Below, piece by piece: positions 48,848 through 60,889 of a DNA stretch of 64,000 bases (positions are counted from its first letter, which is position 1; each line of letters begins with the position of its first letter). The stretch spans positions 49,991 through 113,990 of the forward strand of contig VXAA01005603.1 of the NCBI GenBank assembly GCA_013399115.1, given 5' to 3'. A program made the translations under genes and the position numbers. The DNA comes from Anseranas semipalmata (lineage: Eukaryota; Chordata; Aves; Anseriformes; Anseranatidae). Under the pieces are notes generated by a model, which ran no database searches, was not told where the DNA came from, and was given only the letters and a program-made list of their open reading frames with translations.

Positions 48848-48956
48848 AAAAAAAAAAAAAAAAAAGGGAAAGGAAAAAAAAAAAAAAAGGAAGCCCCCAG
48901 GGTAGGGGTTGTAGCACAAATCATTTTTTTTTTGTGTTTTTTTTTTTTTTTTTTTT
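48848..48956. repeat. Long A tracts opposed to long T tracts
   Basis: A18 (48848-48865), GGGAAAGG, A15 (48874-48888), a 35-base spacer, T10 (48924-48933), GTG, T20 (48937-48956). The A-rich and T-rich arms can pair to form a long AT hairpin. Tract lengths are likely variable. It lies about 200 bases upstream of the promoter-like region. Confidence 0.85.
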
Positions 48957-49149
48957 GTATTTGCATTAGAGTTCAGTGCCGGGAGGAGTTAAGCCATAGG
49001 ATATTGCTGAGGGAAGAGTATTTATTGCAGCAGAACTAAAATTACAGGCAAAAAATAAAGTACTCTAGGGGAAAAAGAGTAAATCTAGCATGCCAGATAT
49101 TTGGTATTAAGCATGTTTAATATTCAGTTTAGTCCCATATGACATGTTT

Positions 49150-49730
49150 ATGACCAGTGTGTGTGCCCCAGCGAGGGCAGTACCTAAAAACGTATTCGTT
49201 AATTAGTTTTGGTGCAAGAAGTAGAGAGGGCGCGTGCATTCCTCCTCTGCATCAGCAGCCCAATTTGCTTGTCAATGGAGGAAGATGCGAAAATGATCTC
49301 AAGTGTTCCGGGTTCGGGTTTCTTCAGGAGTCGTACCCTGAAAATCGGAAGATCGGAGGGAGGGGAGTTGCTCTGACGATTATCATAAAGCGCTCCTAAT
49401 GTAGCCCGGGCGTCACGTGACTGCAGAAAAGGCTATTATCTCAATGAAAAGGAAACTGCTTTTTAGAGCAGCAACAGAACAGAAGCAGGAGGAATTTTCG
49501 AGTACTCCACCATGCTGGATTGTCAAAGGGAGCTCTCTCTGATCAGCAGTTAGGGAAGGATTAGCGTGGCCAGTTTGTCAGCTGTCATTAGAAGCAGATG
49601 ACAGAGATGATAAGCTGCTGTGTGCGCACGTCCTCACTCAGCATGTGCTTTGGTTTACATCGAGACATAACACTGGTTTGGGATAATGCAGAGCTGATAT
49701 TTTTAAGGCTGTAAATTTACTGGTAATTGT
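49150..49730 (+). promoter_or_regulatory. Candidate promoter or enhancer, CpG-retaining
   Basis: Between about 49165 and 49425 there are roughly seventeen CpGs although GC content is only moderate, and no repeats are seen. Motif-type sites are clustered: a perfect GTCACGTGAC box at 49412-49421; 'cagctgtcattag' near 49578 and 'gatgacagagatgataagct' near 49598, which contain CAGCTG, two TGACA-type cores facing each other, and a GATA core. There is no TATA box at a sensible place. Plus orientation is suggested only by the splice donor at 49878. Sequence quality and density make this the most promoter-like part of the window. The gene it would serve cannot be named from this window. Confidence 0.4.
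49412..49421. promoter_or_regulatory. Palindromic E-box GTCACGTGAC
   Basis: Exact 10-base palindrome matching the box bound by USF and MiT/TFE-family bHLH-zip factors (the CLEAR-type consensus). The flanking cgg-gc and its placement in a CpG-retaining block make it more credible than an isolated E-box. Confidence 0.5.
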
Positions 49731-49779
49731 CTCTCTTTTTTTTTCTTTTTTTTTTCCCCTCCTCTTTTTTAATAAAAAG

Positions 49780-49877
49780 CAAGTGTGATGGATGGGGGAT
49801 TTATCTACATCTTGATCTGAAGACGCAGAAAAACTAGTAGGATCTGCCTTGAACTGCAAAGGCTGGAAGACGACAAG
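49780..49877 (+). other. Candidate non-coding exon ending at a splice donor
   Basis: A long polypyrimidine tract (49730-49770) leads to an AG at 49778-49779. The next 98 bases are balanced and repeat-free and end in ACAAG followed by gtgtgt (GT at 49878-49879), an acceptable donor. Short upstream-type ATGs occur inside (for example in 'gtgatggatggg') but no long frame is open, so it would be a 5' UTR exon. Alternatively the whole of about 49430-49877 could be one first exon driven by the block above. RNA evidence would decide. Confidence 0.27.
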
Positions 49878-49879
49878 GT

Positions 49880-51182
49880 GTGTTTCTGAAGTGCTGTGAC
49901 TTCATTGTCCTTACTGCTCTCTTTCTGCACGTCTGTGTGCCCCTGCGTGTGCATCGGAGGTTTCTGGATTTTGCTGGGGGTGGGAGGTTGGTTTGGGGGA
50001 GCGGGAGGAACAGCTCGTTTCTTTTTGCGTGAGGGAGTTTAAAGATATTGTTTCTAAGTAACAAATATAAAGAAATAATGTAAAATTGTTTCTCCAGTTT
50101 CTGTAGTTTCCCCCCTTTTTAATGGCTACAGGTGTACTTGTGGTTGCCTGTGACAGTTTTATGGGTTTATGTGGCTATATATATCTTTGTCAGTGCGCAG
50201 GAAATACTTCTGTAAGCAAGTTTTCTGGCGTCCAGAATAATACACAAACCCATCTATATTTTCCCACTGTCAAGAGGAGGTGGAGCCCATGAGTGCCTTT
50301 TTTCATTGCAGTAATTACTATTCAGTATTCAGTAATTTCTATGCACATGAAAAAGTACAGAGGAAGTCAGACTGAGAAATTTTTGCTATAAAGCTTTCTC
50401 TTTCTGACCAAGAGCTTCAGTAGACAAAACACACGGAAACATTTGCAGTTGTTATATAACTTTCTCTATTTTCTAATCTTAACAGTTTTCTTTACGAGTC
50501 TGTGACCCCGCAAACAGAATGACATTCAGTTAATCTTCAGACCTCGTATTTATCTCATGGTTGTGCGTGCTGATGTCATTCTTGGCAGTATTTACTTTTC
50601 TTTTAACCTTGGGAGGGCAACATTTAATTCTGCAGACAAATTTAATAATAATATCCCCTGAAACAGGTTAGATGGTTACTTGCAGTAAGGGAAGATGGTG
50701 TGCTGTCTCCCCTGCCTGGGAAGTTCTTGAAAGCTTGTTTGTTTTATTTTCCTGTCATACCCGGCATTAAGCCCAGCATTGTGCTTTACCTCATAGCAAT
50801 AACAGTGATCCTGCACCACAAAAAATGATAAAATGAAATGTTGGGATTTGCGTGGGAGTACTGACTGTAACTTCTCTACGATGGTGCCTCCTAAGTTAAG
50901 GGCAGGCTTGCAAAGATAGGTATAGCAGGTCATTACTGCAGTGCACTGGCAGTTTGCTAAAAGCGCGTTTTCCCGGATACGTATTGCAATAGTGGTGGTG
51001 GCTATCATGCTTAGGATCCCTTTAATAATTAATTAAATGCATACAGGAAATGCTGTAGTTTATTTTATTCAGGACTTTGAAAAACTCATGCTACTTTGAG
51101 ATAGGAGGGGGAAGGAAAATGTTATGGTTTTCAGATTAATGGAGTGCGTGTTTGAAGCTACTTTATTTCACACTGTGAGGAC
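49880..51182. other. Non-coding stretch between promoter-like blocks
   Basis: No gene is supported. A G-rich stretch at about 49975-50010 and a 110-codon minus-strand frame at 50676-51008 are the only notable points; the frame has no domain. Several CpGs persist near 50960-51000. Confidence 0.5.
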
Positions 51183-51440
51183 GGAGGCAGAAGCGTAAAC
51201 AAGGCAGCGCTATTTATTTGCTCGCCCTCTTTTGTCTCCGTCGGGCCACTGGAAGCGCAGCTCCCCTGCAGGTCGGCGCGCAGGCCTGGGCCGCAGGCCT
51301 GGGCCGCGCGGTCCCGCTGGCCAGAGGCTGGCGAGCCCCTCGCGTTCCCGGCAGCGAGTGTAGAAGCCGCAAGAACAATGAAACTTCCTCTCCGCCTGTT
51401 GTGTCGTGTTCCTCTATTTCGCTACGGAAGATCTCACAAG
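51183..51440. promoter_or_regulatory. Compact CpG island
   Basis: About 25 CpGs in roughly 250 bases with GC content near two thirds, the densest CpG block in the window. It contains a 13-base tandem duplication (51280-51305). A 115-codon plus-strand frame crosses it (51218-51565) but its translation is Ala/Arg/Gly-rich without a domain. A CpG island this close to the 49.15-49.88 kb block suggests a shared promoter or enhancer unit. Confidence 0.5.
51280..51305 (+). repeat. Two tandem copies of a 13-bp GC-rich unit
   Basis: gcaggcctgggcc is repeated exactly, head to tail, inside the CpG island. Each unit holds the palindrome AGGCCT. Confidence 0.9.
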
Positions 51441-53972
51441 ACAGTGGGGGCCAAGTGGCGCTAACTGAAATGGTAGCACCTATGTTTTGTAGGAGAATAG
51501 ATTTTTACTGCTGGTACGGTCATATTAAGGGGGAAAATTTTGAACAAAATCAACCTTTTGTATAGACTGGGGTTTTTAAATGGCTCTCTGTTCTCACAAA
51601 ACTCAAAGGTACAATATTTTCTTTCCTAAGTAATTCTTAAAGTATGGTATGTAGCCTATATAAAACTTCAAGCACTGTCTTTGACCAGAGGAATTTTATT
51701 TTACCCTTTGTCCACACTTCAAAATGCTGTATGCTGACCCAGTCAAAAAGGTTACACTGGTAACAATCAAAAGATGTTGCTGTCTTCTTTCTTTCCTTTT
51801 TGCTTGTTTGTTCGTTTGTTTGTTTGTTCATCGTCTCTGTAAGGGAAAGTTCTTGTACAAGGAAGGAGGGAATGCATTAGTGCATTGCAAGATATACTGT
51901 GTTGCATGAAAAGAAAAAACCAAACCCTTCTTGGAAAATCTGAGCTGGGTGTCTGCTTTTCACTCCAGAGGTCTAACCACGATATTTAATAACAAATGCC
52001 ATTATGAAGTCATCTGGCTGGTTATTTTTTTGCAGCACCATTTTATTTATTTATATTAGTAATGGGGGTGAGGGGAAATGAGGACAGGTGTGAAAACAGC
52101 CTTGATGATCAAAACCTACTTCATTAATAAGTTGAATAAATTTGTTAGCACACTACAGTAAAATAGCCCCATAATTATGATGCTAAAGCTGAGCTAAGGG
52201 CTGAGGAATAGGTCCAGGAGCCAAGCTGACTGAACTGAGTGGAGGGGAACAACTCCTGTCAGCTGATGATCATGGTACCTGTGAGGACATCCTGGTGGAT
52301 TCCTGGTTAGCATTCCTGAGTCATACCCTCTTGGCTCTGGCAAGCCTAGAAGAGTGCCTGAATTGGACTAAAAATTATTAGCAGATAGAGCTCTAGGTCT
52401 TCAGATCTTACCCCTCGCATTCATTATCTACAATGCATGCTACTACTATCCTACTATGCTTTGTCCCCAAACAAACTATAAGATACTGTAGTGCTCTGTT
52501 TTCTCATTCCTGATAGCGTAGGCTGTTGTGATTAAGCAACCGTCTCATACAAGATGTCAATAAGAAATTTCTGTTGGAACTCCATGATAAAAAAATTATT
52601 TTTGTTGCCTTTCCTGAAGTTTTTCCAGTTCAGTCCAACTAGTTTTAAATGCATGTTATTTTTCACTTTGGGGCAGTATATTGCAGCCTTCTGGTCAACT
52701 GCTTTTATGAGTGCAGTAGGTATTTATTCTCCACTTTAGTAATTATATTTAATTATATTCCAAAATTAAAAATACATAGAATACACAGTTCTTTAACAGA
52801 TATTCTTTACCATAAATGGTTTCATTGTTAATGCAAATTAATTTCAGTTTATTTTTACAGAGAGAACAAAATGGATGGTAATGAACAATCAGCTTTAGTG
52901 GCAGAGTAGCCTTGTTTTCCTTGGGCTGCAGGATACCAGCATAGTTGTGACAGGCCCGTGGAGTGATTTATGTCGTACAAAAGAGCGAAATAACAGTTTG
53001 ACATCTTCCTCTAGTAGGCTAAGAGGAAAATCCAAGCTTAGTGAAGTCAGTGATAAAATTGTGATTTATTTCAATTGAGTCATAATATACCCCTTATAAC
53101 TCTTCAGTTTTTTCCAAAATGTCATTTCTGCTGTTAAGGGAGCTGTGGCAATCTTATAGGGTTTTGTCTGTAAGTGTTGGGGAGGCCAAAGTTATGCATA
53201 TGGATTAAAGAATAAATTAGGCACAACTGAAGATAGGTTTGGAGGGAAGAGGAGGGGCAGAATACCAGAGCCAAGATGGCTCTTGAACCTCCAGTTGTCA
53301 GAAACAGAGGGAAGGGTCATTCTGCAGTTGTCTTGTACTTTTTCCCAAAATGTCTTCTATTAGCTTCTATGACAGAAAAAATACAAAATAAATTCTCTTT
53401 AACTCTTAAATAAAGCCTCTTTAACTTGACGCATACAGCCATCCTTACATATGTTTTATTTGGTCATAGGCTGCGTTCCTCAATATGTACTTGTGGATAT
53501 GAAGTTTGTGTCCACAAGGTTTTATTCCTTGACAGCTGACTAACTAAAGCAAATAGTTTTTTATGAGTTATGTTTTCCTTTTAGATGCTTAAAGATGACA
53601 GTTAAACTTTCCTCGTCTGCTATTGCTAGTTGCTGTATTTCACTGAAGCAAATAGAAGAGTATGAATGAAGACTGATATAGACACGGAATTTGGTCATTG
53701 GTAATTGTTATTCATTCTGCTGTTCACAGATCAGTTTTTAAACTTATGGGTCTATTAAGAACATATCCAGTTAGGGTGTACAGACTGCTGTGAACAGTTA
53801 AATTTTTATCCAGTTAATTTTTCACCTAGAGCTTCATAAATTTTTGCAAGAAACTTCTGTGGCTCTGACATCATTTATCTTATTAGTTTTTATTTCTGAG
53901 CTTAGTCACAACATGCATAGTTAGTGCTCTCAATATCTTTGATAACAGTTTAATATACAACTATATTAAGAC
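51441..53972. other. Non-coding stretch
   Basis: No gene is supported. A (TTTG)n run lies at 51801-51829. Open frames of 60-65 codons lack domains. 52190-52340 is moderately GC-rich without recognised homology. Confidence 0.6.
51801..51829. repeat. (TTTG)n repeat
   Basis: About seven TTTG-type units, with single-base changes (one TTCG and the first unit). Confidence 0.85.
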
Positions 53973-53989
53973 AAAAAAAAAAAAAAAAA
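53973..53989. repeat. A17 homopolymer
   Basis: Seventeen A, followed within 50 bases by a GC-richer segment (54035-54287) with open frames on both strands (90 and 130 codons) but no recognised domain, and then by the CR1 fragment. Confidence 0.9.
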
Positions 53990-54287
53990 GCCTGTACTTC
54001 TGCATGTTGGCAGTTGATACAAGTATATGTAGTGCTGTACTGCTGTCTCCCATAGCAGTGCCTCCCAGGACTGCGTCCCTGGCATCAGGACACTCCCCGG
54101 GACCAGGGCTGAGGCAAGCCGAGCCACCTTTGGCTGAGGAGGACACTGAGTTTTCTTCCTCTAAATGCATTTCAAAGGCAGAGGCAATGGCCAAGCCAGT
54201 CACCGTACTGAAGAGGATGACCTGGGTGTATAACTTCAAGGAGTGGTGCAGAGCTCTGAACCAGCTGCATGCCTGACTGACAGAGGG

Positions 54288-54412
54288 CATCATAAAACCA
54301 CTGAATGGCTGAGGTTGGCAGGGACCTCTGGAGGTCATCTTGTCCAACCCCACTGCTCAAGCAGGGACACCCAGAGCAGGTTGCCAGGACCGTGTCCAGA
54401 TGTGAATCTCAA
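54288..54412 (-). mobile_element. CR1 LINE 3' end, 5'-truncated
   Basis: Read on the plus strand, 'aatggctgaggttggcaggg' then 'acctctggaggtcatcttgt' then 'ccaaccccactgctcaagca' then 'gcaggttgccaggaccgtgt' is the reverse complement of the avian CR1 3' end, in order and without large gaps. The degraded terminal octamer repeat (ATTCTATG type in sense) is visible at 54288-54305. Only about 120 bases are present, the usual 5' truncation. It is better preserved than the copy at 2.6-4.2 kb, so it is younger. This is the best single indication that the host is a bird. Confidence 0.92.
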
Positions 54413-57400
54413 TTCACCATTGAAGCAGCTGTTAACATTTCTATGCCCATGGCTATTTGAGAAGCTGAGTACAAGGATATATTTAAATTGAATATAGATC
54501 TGTCTGACTGGTCCACTGTTAACTTCTTATATATTCTCATACACTGTTAAACTAAATGCATCCTTATGAGAGCATATCAATAAATATTTTAGAAAGAAGT
54601 GTGTTAGTATATAGGTGTATCTTGTAAGTATGTGTGGAGTAGGTTATTCATTCACCATGATAACAAAAACATACCTATCAAAATCTGTAGAACTACTTTA
54701 GATAACGTTTTAGCTACACTTCCTGCAAATCAGAGCTTTAATTAAGTGCTTGGTGTTTAGCATCTTGGCATTGAGGCCAAGAATGGCCTGAAGTTTCAAT
54801 GTGCTTCCTAGTAGTAGGTGATTGGGTAGAAGAGAAAAACAAACTCTCTTAGTGCTGCAGCTAAGTGCGAGTCAGAGCCATGAGTTTAATTTTTGATTAC
54901 GCACAAGAGATGATACATAAAACTAGACTTTCTAAACTGCAGCTAAAATTTCACTAAGATTATGTATTTTCAGTAACAGTATCTAATCCAAGACTGAAGG
55001 AACATGGTTTTGATGACCAGGTTAGAGCTATGAAAGTTAGTGTGCAGAATAAGCATCTCTTGCTGAGCCTCCAGTGCAAGCTTGGGTTATACTTAACTTA
55101 GCAGCTGAGTGGTAGCTCTTGAGTCATCTGGCCATGTAGAGATGCTAAGCTGATCCCAGTGACCAGGAGGACCGCTGTGTGAAGTCACTGAAATTGAGGT
55201 TGATAAATCATAGAACTCAAAGTTAAGTATGGTGTGTTGGATAATTTTATATAGTATTCTGTACAACTGATACGGAAAAGTCATGCTGTTTTCTTTGGTT
55301 CACCGTCTGCTTTTCACTTTTTGCCTCTAAGGAGCCCCGTTTCCTGAGGTTTTTATTAATGGGATATATTTCATCTAAAGTAAACAGACTGGTATTTGAC
55401 AGGCAGTTAACTTGAGTTAAATCCTAATGCAGGCATGCGCATGACACAGAGATGCTTAAATGCCTTTGTCTATTGTGATCAGTCAAATTTTTCTCACTAT
55501 TAAGGTAGGCATCTTGAAAATCACACTGAACTGTATAAGCTTACTGGTCTCATAAGTAACCAATACTTTCGTATCAGTAATATTTATGAGACTGCAAAAT
55601 GTTCCTGGATTTGAGTTTTCACACGATGCCTTAAAGTTGTGAGAGCAGTTGTCTGCTTCTCTGCTTGCTGCTTGATGGTTTTTCAGGCAATGTTGATGTG
55701 GGAATTTAAGTGGACAAATAGCAGTTTTGAAACTGAGATTGGCAGAGAGGATTCAGTCAAAACATGCTTAAGTCACCGTTAAAAATAGTACCTTCAAGTT
55801 GAAATGAAGGCTATTTAAACACAAGGTTTCCTACAATATTACTGTTTTCTGTGTTGTTAGATTTGCTTCGTTTGTCAGCTTCATTTCATATTCACAAAGA
55901 TTTAGTTCAAATTGTACTAGATTTGAAATACTATATTTCCAAATCAGTTTGATAAGTAAAATTATTAATAGATGTGAAGTATGAGAAAAACTTTTGCTTA
56001 AATAAACATCCTATGTAAGAATTTTGATTCTTCCTTTTCCAGTGAATATGCTTGCAGGCGTAGTATTTTTTGTAGCCATTGTTTGACAGGTATTAAATGC
56101 AACCTAGAAGGTTAAATGGTTTTATAAAGGTTTGGGCTTTTTTTGTTTTGTTGGTTTGTATTTTGCTTTCTTTTATTACCCACCACAAACAAAAGGATGC
56201 AAGAGTGGCTGGCATATATTATGAGTAATGTTTTTGGCAATGTGTTTCTGTTGTTGTTTTTTAATGTGATGTTTTAATGGAAACTTATTTGGCTATATTT
56301 CTTTTGTTGTTGAATATTAAGAATCAGAAATAATTATTGATAATAAGAGAGAAGTAAAATCCCAAACCAGAAATTAGATATAGAGTCTTGAACAATTTTT
56401 TTTCAGTAGTAGTACCACATCTCCTGTTACTACTGGTGAAAAAGGTGAAAACAGACCTTTCCGAAAGTAGAAATGGAGCAAAACTCTTGTACGTTAGGTA
56501 AAAAAGGGTACTTTCTGCCTATGATATTTTTCTCTGTTGTCTTATTAAAGCCTAGTCTTGCTATTCCTGGGCATATTAGAGGTGGCTGACGTAGGCTAAT
56601 CTGTAAGGAGCTCGGTGACTGGCTATATTAAGAGGCTTCGCCTATGGGAATACAGAAGGTAGGAGCCATCTTACTGTGCTGATGTCAGCCAGGAGTTTTT
56701 GATGAGGTCTAAAGTAGAACTGTAGTTTTCTCAAACCTGTAGTTTTGAGTATCTGAGAAAAAAAAACTTTATTTTTCAAGACTTAGGTGGATTTTAAAGA
56801 AAGTCCTATTAAATACCAGTCTGTAACACTGAACGTTAATGTTAGCCATTTATTTGATTGTTACAGCATGTGTTAAAGAGCTGCTGCTGCCCATTTGCAG
56901 CCTAATGTGTTTATTAGACGGTCTTCCCAGTGGCATCTTGAAGTGTCTTTTAGCTAAAAAATTCATGAGCATTATTGGCTTTCAGTCTGCAAATGGAATA
57001 TGTCTTCTTGTTACTGTCTAATACACCACTCTAAAGCCATTACACAGAAGTAAGAGAAGAGATATTGTTGAGGAAGGAGCCTTCAGTTTAAACATTTGTT
57101 TATAGTCTATTATGCCTTTTTGTGGACTGAGCAAAAATACGAGCGGTAGGTAGGTGTCGGAGCCAGTGTTCTCTTCTCTTAGATGTTGGTCCACTTGTGT
57201 TTTCTAATAAATTACATACCTTTTCTTAGGTCTAGTTTGTGGAGTTCAAGCATGAAGTAGAATTTAGTAAATATTACCATAAATCTCGTTTTGATGTTGC
57301 CTCTAATAGTCTCGCTTTCAAATGAAATTGTGTCTTTGAAGTAATCAGTGCTATTTTCAGATAGAAAAGGCTACTGTCAGATGAACCGCGGATGCACATC

Positions 57401-60400
57401 AGATTTTAACACAAGCCCTTTAAAGATGACTTTAGAGTTTTTACTCTAAACTTACTACTACTACCTTCCTCCTAGCAACTTTGTTTTCTATTTTCACTTT
57501 ATACTGTGTGACTGATGTAGGGTGACAAAATTTTAGGCAGTTTCAGTTACAGTGAAAGTGGTGGTGGATTTCAGGACAACAAAAGAACATACCCTTGGAT
57601 AAATTAATTTGGATTTTTAATATAATGTTGACTTTGCCAACTTAGGTACTGGACATCTTGCTTGTTTTGGCAGAATGAACTTATTTCTTTTGGGGTATGT
57701 CCCAGTTCCACGTGTTGGGTGATTATGGATGGGTATAAGAAGTTGGTTGCAGAACATGTTGCTTACTTACACCAGGGTGTGTATGCAAGACAGTGGTTTA
57801 ATATAGGTTTATATTTTTTTTCTCATCAAACTGTTTAGTGGCGGATATCTTGCCTTAATTTAATTTTAGCAGACAGTGCAGTCACTTTTTTCTTCTCCTT
57901 TTGTTTCCCCTGATTTTCACCTCTAGTTTTTACTCACTTCCATCCCCTTGTTCCTGTGTCTCTTGATTTGTCAGAACACCGGTGCAAGGGGAAGCCAGCG
58001 CCCAAGGAGCCTGAGCATCCCCAGCCACAAACCATCCTCATGAACTGCTGCTGGTCATGACTAAACGATTGTCCTTAGGCTACAGTGGCCGCAGTCTGTG
58101 GTGTAGGATCTTATCCTGCCTTTGACGGTGATTTCCTTTTCAGGCCTGGGAAAGTTGCTATCAGGTGCTTAGCATTATTGCCTTCTTCAAAGGAGCTGAG
58201 GATTACAGCATTTACCAATGTTAAATATTTTCAGATTCAGAAATGCACACAATGAAAAAGAGTTCATAAGCACGAAAAAATGAGAAGAATCACAAGTTAC
58301 ATGTGACTTCCAACTTTACTCTGGCTTCTACCAGAATTAGTGGTACACAGGGTGCATCAGTAATTTTGAAACCGAGACTGAAAGCTTCTAATTATGAGAA
58401 CTTCACAGGAAAAATATGAATTATAATGGCTGTGTGTTTGAGTTTGTAATTAACCACAGAATTGTAAGCTGTTTATATTGGTAAATTGGGCTGTTAGAGA
58501 AAATTTTAACCAAAATTTTCATTGAATTGTAATTTCTTTTTGCAAGGAAACTGGGTATTTCTTTGCTGTTTATTACTCAACAAAACAGTAACTTGAGTAA
58601 ATCGCTGCTATATTTAGCAATTGTATCTATGCTAACTGCATGTGTGCTGGAAGGGCAGCAGTATGGTACTGCTACCTGATCCTCTGCTATATGGTACGTT
58701 ACCTTTTGTTTGCTACTTTTCAGATTGAAATAGCAGCTTTGAAGGTGTAATCCTCATTTATTCTTTAACTGCATTTGTTGGGCTTATAATAAATCTGACA
58801 GTTTAACAGGCCTTGTTTGGAAGATGGCCTGCACTGATAAGAGATAAAATGCACATTATCTTCTTCTACATTAACTCTGGATGATTAACTGGATTCACTG
58901 AGGCTGAGGATCAGTGCTGGAAGGTTTACTCCCTATGCCGTGTTCCTTGATGGCATTTGAGGGGTGAAGATGTCACAAATTCATGCAACTAATTTGTGCT
59001 AGATTTCTTTCTTTCTCGTCCTTCATGAGACCTCTACTTGCTTTATCGTCTCACATATTTTATTTTGGGGTCTTGAAAGATGACTGTCTTATAAAATACC
59101 ATATTTGCTATTGCTTCATAATTAGGTTAAAAATTCTGTGTTTCTAACTTAGAGCAGTTGCTCGTGGAGGTTGTGAAGGCGGATGTGCTGTCACAATGAG
59201 AGCAGAAATTCTTGTTTTGTTACTGATAACAAGAAAAAAATGAATTGAAACCTCTTTCAGGCTCTGTCTTTTCAATCTCCCAGCATCTGGTAGAAACTGA
59301 ATAGGTCTCAATGACTGTCATTATTAACGTACAATGTCCAAGAGATTATTCATTTAATTTTCTGAGTTGTGATTTACTTAACAATTGGAAAAAATTAGCC
59401 TGAAATATACAAGTATTTTGGATACTTAGTCCTGTGATAGTGAAACAGGGAGTGCAGAAAAATACATCTTTATTTTTAAATACGAATGCAAAGTAAGTAA
59501 TTAATTACCTGAGATGTCCTGTTGGTACAGGACATCTGTTGGAGCCTAGAATTAGTTCTTTAGCTATTTTTAGTAATAATAACACCGTTTCTCTAATTAT
59601 CTCCTTCCTTGTATAAAAATGCTGCAGTGAGTGTATTTATCTTTCCATTGCTCAGTTGTTCCTCATTGATGCCCAGTGGAATTGAAGCTTGAGTGGCATC
59701 TGAGCCAGCAGTAGAAGTTGAGCTCTTACTTAGTTATTGTTGCAGTCTTTTTTGGTAGCACAAATGGAAAAATGTATACATAGTTTTCAACTATATATAT
59801 ATAGTTGTTACCACCACTGAAAGCAAAATACTAATCCCACAGTGGGACATTATGTTTGTATTTTGGAGTACAATACAACTCCCAGACAACATGCACGATA
59901 AAAAAAGGAATGCCTGATCTTGCATGACAATTCATTCTGCAAGACGTTCATTTTAATTCACCTTTCTAAGACATTTTCTTTCAAATAAACAATGTTTTAG
60001 TTCATTATCTGACATACCATCTTGTCATTTTTTTCATTAACAAAAGTATTTCTCTGTCTCTCTCTCCTCAGTTCAGTGATTACTGCTGGTTTTGTTTTTG
60101 CTAATTCCCAGTTTGGTTAATTCTTTTCCTAGTCTATACCAAGCTAAATAAGTCTTACCCATTTCTTCTTGATTTTTGCTGCAAACTGTTTCAGAAAACA
60201 TGTGAAAGAGCTGATATTTCATTTCAGTTTCTTCTATGACACTAAATGAACTGAACTGTTCGATTTCTTTAACTTTCTTCTTTCTGGAAATTCCTGCAGA
60301 GATGTATAAAAAGATCAGAGGAGCATGATCAATGCTGCTTTATAATCGAAGGTAGTTCCCTATAGGGGAGGTTTATTGGAATAAAAGTTTGAGCCTCTAA

Positions 60401-60889
60401 TTTGTCATTCTACTCTCAGCGGCTTCAGTTTTGAATTGTCATGTTTCCTGGAAAAGGTTAGACTTCAAGTTTGGGAGTTTATTTTCCAGCCTGAGAAAAT
60501 CTCCATGTAGTTCAGGAGACTGAGAATATTTAGAACAACCATAAAAAGTTCCTAAAACATCCTGTTAAAAATCTAAATTTATGTAATGTTATGAATTTTT
60601 GTGTATTATAATACTATTACTAATAATGAGTAACCAAGGAAGTTTGGGATGGGTAAATTAATGTGTGTGGAGAGAGAGCAGCACCTAAAAACCACTATAG
60701 GCAATTTGGCTGCTCCCGATCCACAGATGTTTGTTTGTAAGTTTAGGTCCTTAGTATCTAAATTAATTAGATTTTTATCCTTTTTACTTGAAAATTTCCT
60801 AGATGCCTGCTCTTCTGGTTCTACATGTGCCCAGAAGTAATCTCTTCCAAAAAATGTGTTTTTAGTTCCTTGCTTGCACTTCATTAAAG
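54413..60889. other. Long non-coding stretch
   Basis: No gene is supported; the open frames here are 60-95 codons at most, with no domain. No dispersed repeat was recognised. A perfect AT palindrome lies at 59788-59807. 57940-58100 is slightly GC-richer but not island-like. Confidence 0.65.
59788..59807. repeat. Perfect 20-bp palindrome with (AT)n core
   Basis: caactatatatatatagttg reads the same on both strands. The TA core alone would be self-complementary; the CAAC/GTTG ends extend the symmetry. Confidence 0.9.

Noticed and set aside
53961..54360. 130-codon minus-strand frame ending in a poly-Phe stretch
   Set aside because: Its N-terminal part is translated CR1 tail and its C-terminal Phe run is the A17 tract; the centre has no recognisable domain.
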